DNA of 7,236 bases from an uncultured Collinsella sp. (GTDB lineage Bacteria; Actinomycetota; Coriobacteriia; Coriobacteriales; Coriobacteriaceae), in assembly GCA_958431945.1 (NCBI GenBank), contig CAUASQ010000084.1, positions 1-7,236 on the forward strand, given 5' to 3'. The notes under the pieces were generated by a model. That model saw only the letters and a list, made by a program, of their open reading frames with translations. It did not search any database and was not told the DNA's origin. Positions 5,460 through 7,236 of the stretch are shown here, in pieces. Position numbers and translations under genes: made by a program. The first letter of the stretch is position 1. Each line of letters starts with the position of its first letter.

Positions 5460-6891
5460 AACTGCGGTGATATACGCCCGCTTTTCGTGCAACAAGCAGC
5501 GCGAGGCCTCCATCGACGACCAGCTGCGCATCTGCCGCCAGTGGTGCCAGCGCGAGAAGTACGCCATCGTGGCGGAATACTGCGACTATGCCATAAGCGG
5601 TCGTACCGATGACCGCCCCGAGTTCCAGCGCATGGTAGCCAACGCGGGTGAGAGCGACATAGTGCTTGTGTACATGATGGATCGCTTCAGCCGTGGGGAG
5701 TACGACGCGCCCATATACAAGCGCGAGCTTGCCCAGCACGGCGTGAAGCTCGTCTCGGCGCTTGAACAGATACCAGACAGCCCGGAAGGCATCATCTACG
5801 AGAAGCTGCTCGAAGGCCTCGCCGCGTGCGAGTCGAAGAAGACCGCGATCCGCACGAGGCGCGGCATGGAGGGCAACGCGCTCAAGTGCAAGACCAACGG
5901 CGTGCGCGTGTTCGGCTACGCCAGCAACGAGGCCGACGAGTACGTGATCGACGAGGACGAGGCCGCTTTCGTGCGCGAGGCGTTCAAGCGGCGCATAGCA
6001 AAGGAGACCACCAACTCGATAGCGCGCGACTTCGCGGCACGCGGGGTCAAGACCTCGCAGGGAAACCCGTGCGGCTACTCGATGGTCGAGCGGATGGTGA
6101 AGAACCGGAAGTACACGGGGCGCTACGAGTGGGGCGGCGTTGTCAAAGAGGGCGGCATGCCCGCGATCATCGACGAGGTGACGTTCATGGAGGCACAGGG
6201 CATACGCGCGGCCAAGGAGCGCTGCGCGGAGAGCTGGGGCGACTTCGCCCTTTCCGGCAAGGCGATCTGCGCGGGCTGCGGGCGCAACCTGCAAGGCGTG
6301 AGCGGGCGCGGGCGCGGCAACCGCAAGTACGAGTACTACCGCTGCCACGACGGATGCGTTAAGCCCGTGAGGCGCGAGGAGCTTGAGGGCGAGATCGTCA
6401 AGGCGCTGCGGGCGCTCCTGCAAGACCGAGAGGAGGCCTTGCGGATAGCCCGCATGGTAGCGGAAAGCTCGGACGGCGCGGAGGTGGCGGCGAGGCGCAA
6501 GCAGGCCGCCCAATCGCTCTCGGCCGCCGAGCGCGGCCTGAAGAACATCCTGAACGCCATCGAGCAGGGCATAATCGCCCCGGGCGCGAAGGAGCGCATA
6601 GCGGAGCTCGAACACCAGCGCGACCGCGCCAAGCTCGACCTTGAGGCGATCAGGGACGATCAGATAGACCCCGAGCGGCTGGCCGACTTCCTGCAATGCG
6701 GCTCCGCCCTGGACGACGCGACTCTATTGAAGGCGTTCGTATACCAGGCGAGCGTGAGCGACGAAGAGTGCATAGTGACGATGAACTACGACGTGGAAAA
6801 CAACGAACCCGCCAGACTTGACATCCAGCGGGTTCGTACAAAATGCAAATGGTGCCCCCAGCGGGATTCGAACCCGCGATATCCACCTTGA
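5446..6891 (+). CDS. Large serine recombinase (phage integrase), 3' end overlapping tRNA-Glu
   Basis: Site-specific recombinase that integrates and excises the element. The catalytic resolvase domain (about 6-150) carries VIYARFS with Arg12 and nucleophile Ser14, SGRTDDRPEF with Arg53 and Arg57, and MMDRFSRG with Asp79, Arg80 and Arg83, so the active site looks intact. The recombinase domain follows (about 155-265), then a zinc ribbon (C275-x2-C278, C300-x3-C304) and a coiled coil (about 345-405). At 481 residues it is usual for the family. The start is ATG at 5446, nine bases after AGGAGG and overlapping the previous gene by 14 bp; a TTG at 5407 in frame is less likely. Residues 469-481 (WCPQRDSNPRYPP) and the stop are antisense to the tRNA and are probably not conserved protein sequence. 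Confidence 0.95.
   Translation: MPTAKTAVIYARFSCNKQREASIDDQLRICRQWCQREKYAIVAEYCDYAISGRTDDRPEFQRMVANAGESDIVLVYMMDRFSRGEYDAPIYKRELAQHGVKLVSALEQIPDSPEGIIYEKLLEGLAACESKKTAIRTRRGMEGNALKCKTNGVRVFGYASNEADEYVIDEDEAAFVREAFKRRIAKETTNSIARDFAARGVKTSQGNPCGYSMVERMVKNRKYTGRYEWGGVVKEGGMPAIIDEVTFMEAQGIRAAKERCAESWGDFALSGKAICAGCGRNLQGVSGRGRGNRKYEYYRCHDGCVKPVRREELEGEIVKALRALLQDREEALRIARMVAESSDGAEVAARRKQAAQSLSAAERGLKNILNAIEQGIIAPGAKERIAELEHQRDRAKLDLEAIRDDQIDPERLADFLQCGSALDDATLLKAFVYQASVSDEECIVTMNYDVENNEPARLDIQRVRTKCKWCPQRDSNPRYPP
6797..6837 (-). terminator. Candidate Rho-independent terminator of tRNA-Glu inside integrase gene
   Basis: A 10-bp perfect inverted repeat, ACGAACCCGC (6803-6812) and GCGGGTTCGT (6828-6837), with a 15-nt loop. 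Read on the minus strand it begins 13 nt after the tRNA CCA end and is followed by TGTTTTCC, a modest T-run. It would end tRNA-Glu transcription within the antisense strand of the integrase 3' end. The loop is long and the tail short, so it could instead be a recombinase-binding repeat. Confidence 0.5.
6850..6891. other. Probable attachment-site junction (tRNA 3' end / integrase end)
   Basis: The element-side gene (integrase) runs directly into the 3' half of the tRNA, the usual place where integrating elements restore a tRNA with their own copy of its 3' end. The crossover should lie within or near this segment. The exact core cannot be defined because the other end of the element, with its second partial copy, is outside the window. 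Confidence 0.55.
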
Positions 6892-6926
6892 AAGGGTGGC
6901 GTCCTTGGCCGCTAGACGATGGGGAC
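6850..6926 (-). tRNA. tRNA-Glu (UUC), CCA encoded
   Basis: A complete cloverleaf can be read on the minus strand. The acceptor stem is GTCCCCA (6926-6920) with TGGGGGC (6860-6854), and the D arm contains GTCTAGCGGCCAAGGAC. The anticodon stem CCACC/GGTGG closes the loop CTTTCAA with anticodon TTC at 6892-6890. The variable loop is short, the T arm is GCGGG-TTCGAAT-CCCGC, the discriminator is A, and CCA is encoded at 6852-6850. All stems pair, with one G-U in the acceptor, so the gene should be functional. Its 3' half overlaps the end of the integrase gene on the other strand. Confidence 0.97.
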
Positions 6927-6936
6927 AGCGGGAAAG

Positions 6937-6945
6937 AGTATAGCA
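6937..6945 (-). promoter_or_regulatory. Extended -10 promoter of tRNA-Glu
   Basis: On the minus strand TGCTATACT (plus 6945-6937) is an extended -10 box, TGN followed by TATACT (5/6). It places the transcription start a few bases before the tRNA 5' end at 6926. No good -35 is seen at 16-18 bp, which is acceptable for an extended -10 promoter. Confidence 0.55.
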
Positions 6946-6982
6946 GACTTTTTTGTCGGCGCGTATATCGTTGGCAAACTGG

Positions 6983-7002
6983 AAAACCACCACATAGGAG
7001 CT
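6983..7002 (+). repeat. Direct repeat copy 1 (flank of the 40-bp array)
   Basis: AAAACCACCACATAGGAGCT, matching 17 of 20 bases with the copy at 7182-7201, 199 bp away. The pair brackets the four-unit array. Confidence 0.7.
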
Positions 7003-7027
7003 GGCTCTCCATCCCGATCTTCAAACA

Positions 7028-7162
7028 TCTCAATCTGTAACATCTGGGCGGGCAAATCGGCTCTATGTGTTACAGATCGAGACAAAAGGCAGGCGTCGGG
7101 ACGAACATCTCATTCTGTAACAGTAAGACGACTTTTAACGGTCTAGATGTTACAGATTGAGA
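7028..7162. repeat. Four alternating copies of a 15-bp motif at an exact 40-bp period
   Basis: The consensus TGTTACAGATTGAGA occurs on the minus strand at 7028-7042, plus at 7068-7082 (one change), minus at 7108-7122 (one change) and plus at 7148-7162. Start-to-start distance is 40 bp each time and the three 25-bp spacers are unrelated. The result is two tandem 55-bp inverted repeats at an 80-bp period. It lies in a non-coding stretch upstream of tRNA-Glu. It could be a multi-site operator, a structured intergenic element or recombinase sites. Confidence 0.85.
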
Positions 7163-7181
7163 CAAACAGCTGGGATGGGGC

Positions 7182-7201
7182 AAAACCACCACAAAGGTGC
7201 C
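7182..7201 (+). repeat. Direct repeat copy 2 (flank of the 40-bp array)
   Basis: AAAACCACCACAAAGGTGCC, the second copy of the 20-bp direct repeat. It directly abuts the putative insertion-sequence end at 7202. Confidence 0.7.
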
Positions 7202-7236
7202 TGTGAACTGCGCCCCGAAACTTGGACTGAATAAAT
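7202..7236 (+). mobile_element. Putative terminal inverted repeat of an IS3-family (IS150-like) element, truncated by window
   Basis: Starting with TG at 7202, the sequence TGTGAACTGCGCCCCGAAAC followed by TTGGAC has the look of IS3/IS150-group ends (TG..ACTGC.CCC.AAA.TTGGAC), as remembered from that group. The element would extend beyond 7236. No transposase is visible in the window, so only the end can be called. Confidence 0.5.

Noticed and set aside
5443..6696. 417-residue minus-strand open frame opposite the integrase
   Set aside because: It is antisense to a well-supported serine recombinase and its sequence is low-complexity Leu/Ala/Arg-rich without recognisable motifs.
6843..7040. 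Plus-strand frame beginning MQMVPPAGFEPAISTLKG
   Set aside because: The GFEPA motif is the well-known false peptide produced by translating antisense tRNA sequence, and there is no ribosome binding site.
7028..7162. CRISPR array
   Set aside because: Repeats are only 15 bp and alternate in strand, with 25-bp spacers and no cas genes nearby. CRISPR repeats are longer and in one orientation.

Overview
The window looks like one end of an integrated temperate phage (or phage-derived element) in a high-GC Gram-positive host, running up to the bacterial attachment junction at a tRNA-Glu gene. Strong AGGAGG-type ribosome binding sites, GC-rich codon use, a large serine recombinase and an IS3-like end beyond the tRNA suggest a gut actinobacterium of the Coriobacteriia type. 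That host guess is inference, because no taxonomic marker is present apart from the tRNA.

Positions 1-4633 (minus strand) hold one compact early lytic operon of 11 genes, most overlapping by a few bases (ATGA, GTGA, TAATG junctions) or only a few bases apart. Read from its promoter leftward it encodes: a small Cro-like HTH protein, a 43-residue unknown protein, an HTH plus zinc-ribbon protein, a single-pass membrane protein, a conserved phage protein of unknown function, a RusA-type Holliday junction resolvase, two small unknown proteins, a DUF1351-family protein, an ERF-family single-strand annealing protein and a single-stranded DNA-binding protein cut by the window edge. ERF, SSB and RusA form a phage recombination set that anneals, protects and resolves DNA during replication.

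Positions 4634-4740 are a divergent control region with three related 16-bp near-palindromic operators (consensus about GTACAAA-N2-TTTGTAC). To the right, the lysogeny operon runs on the plus strand: a 70-residue HTH repressor, a 167-residue unknown protein of distinctly lower GC, and a 481-residue large serine recombinase that overlaps it by 14 bp.

The integrase reading frame runs into the 3' end of a convergent tRNA-Glu(UUC) gene. Its last 13 codons and stop are antisense to the tRNA, so the integrase C terminus could differ between the integrated and excised forms. A hairpin inside the integrase 3' end may terminate tRNA transcription. Beyond the tRNA (6927-7236) there is no gene. That stretch holds the tRNA promoter, four alternating copies of a 15-bp motif at an exact 40-bp period, a 20-bp direct repeat flanking them, and at the window edge what looks like the terminal repeat of an IS3-family element.
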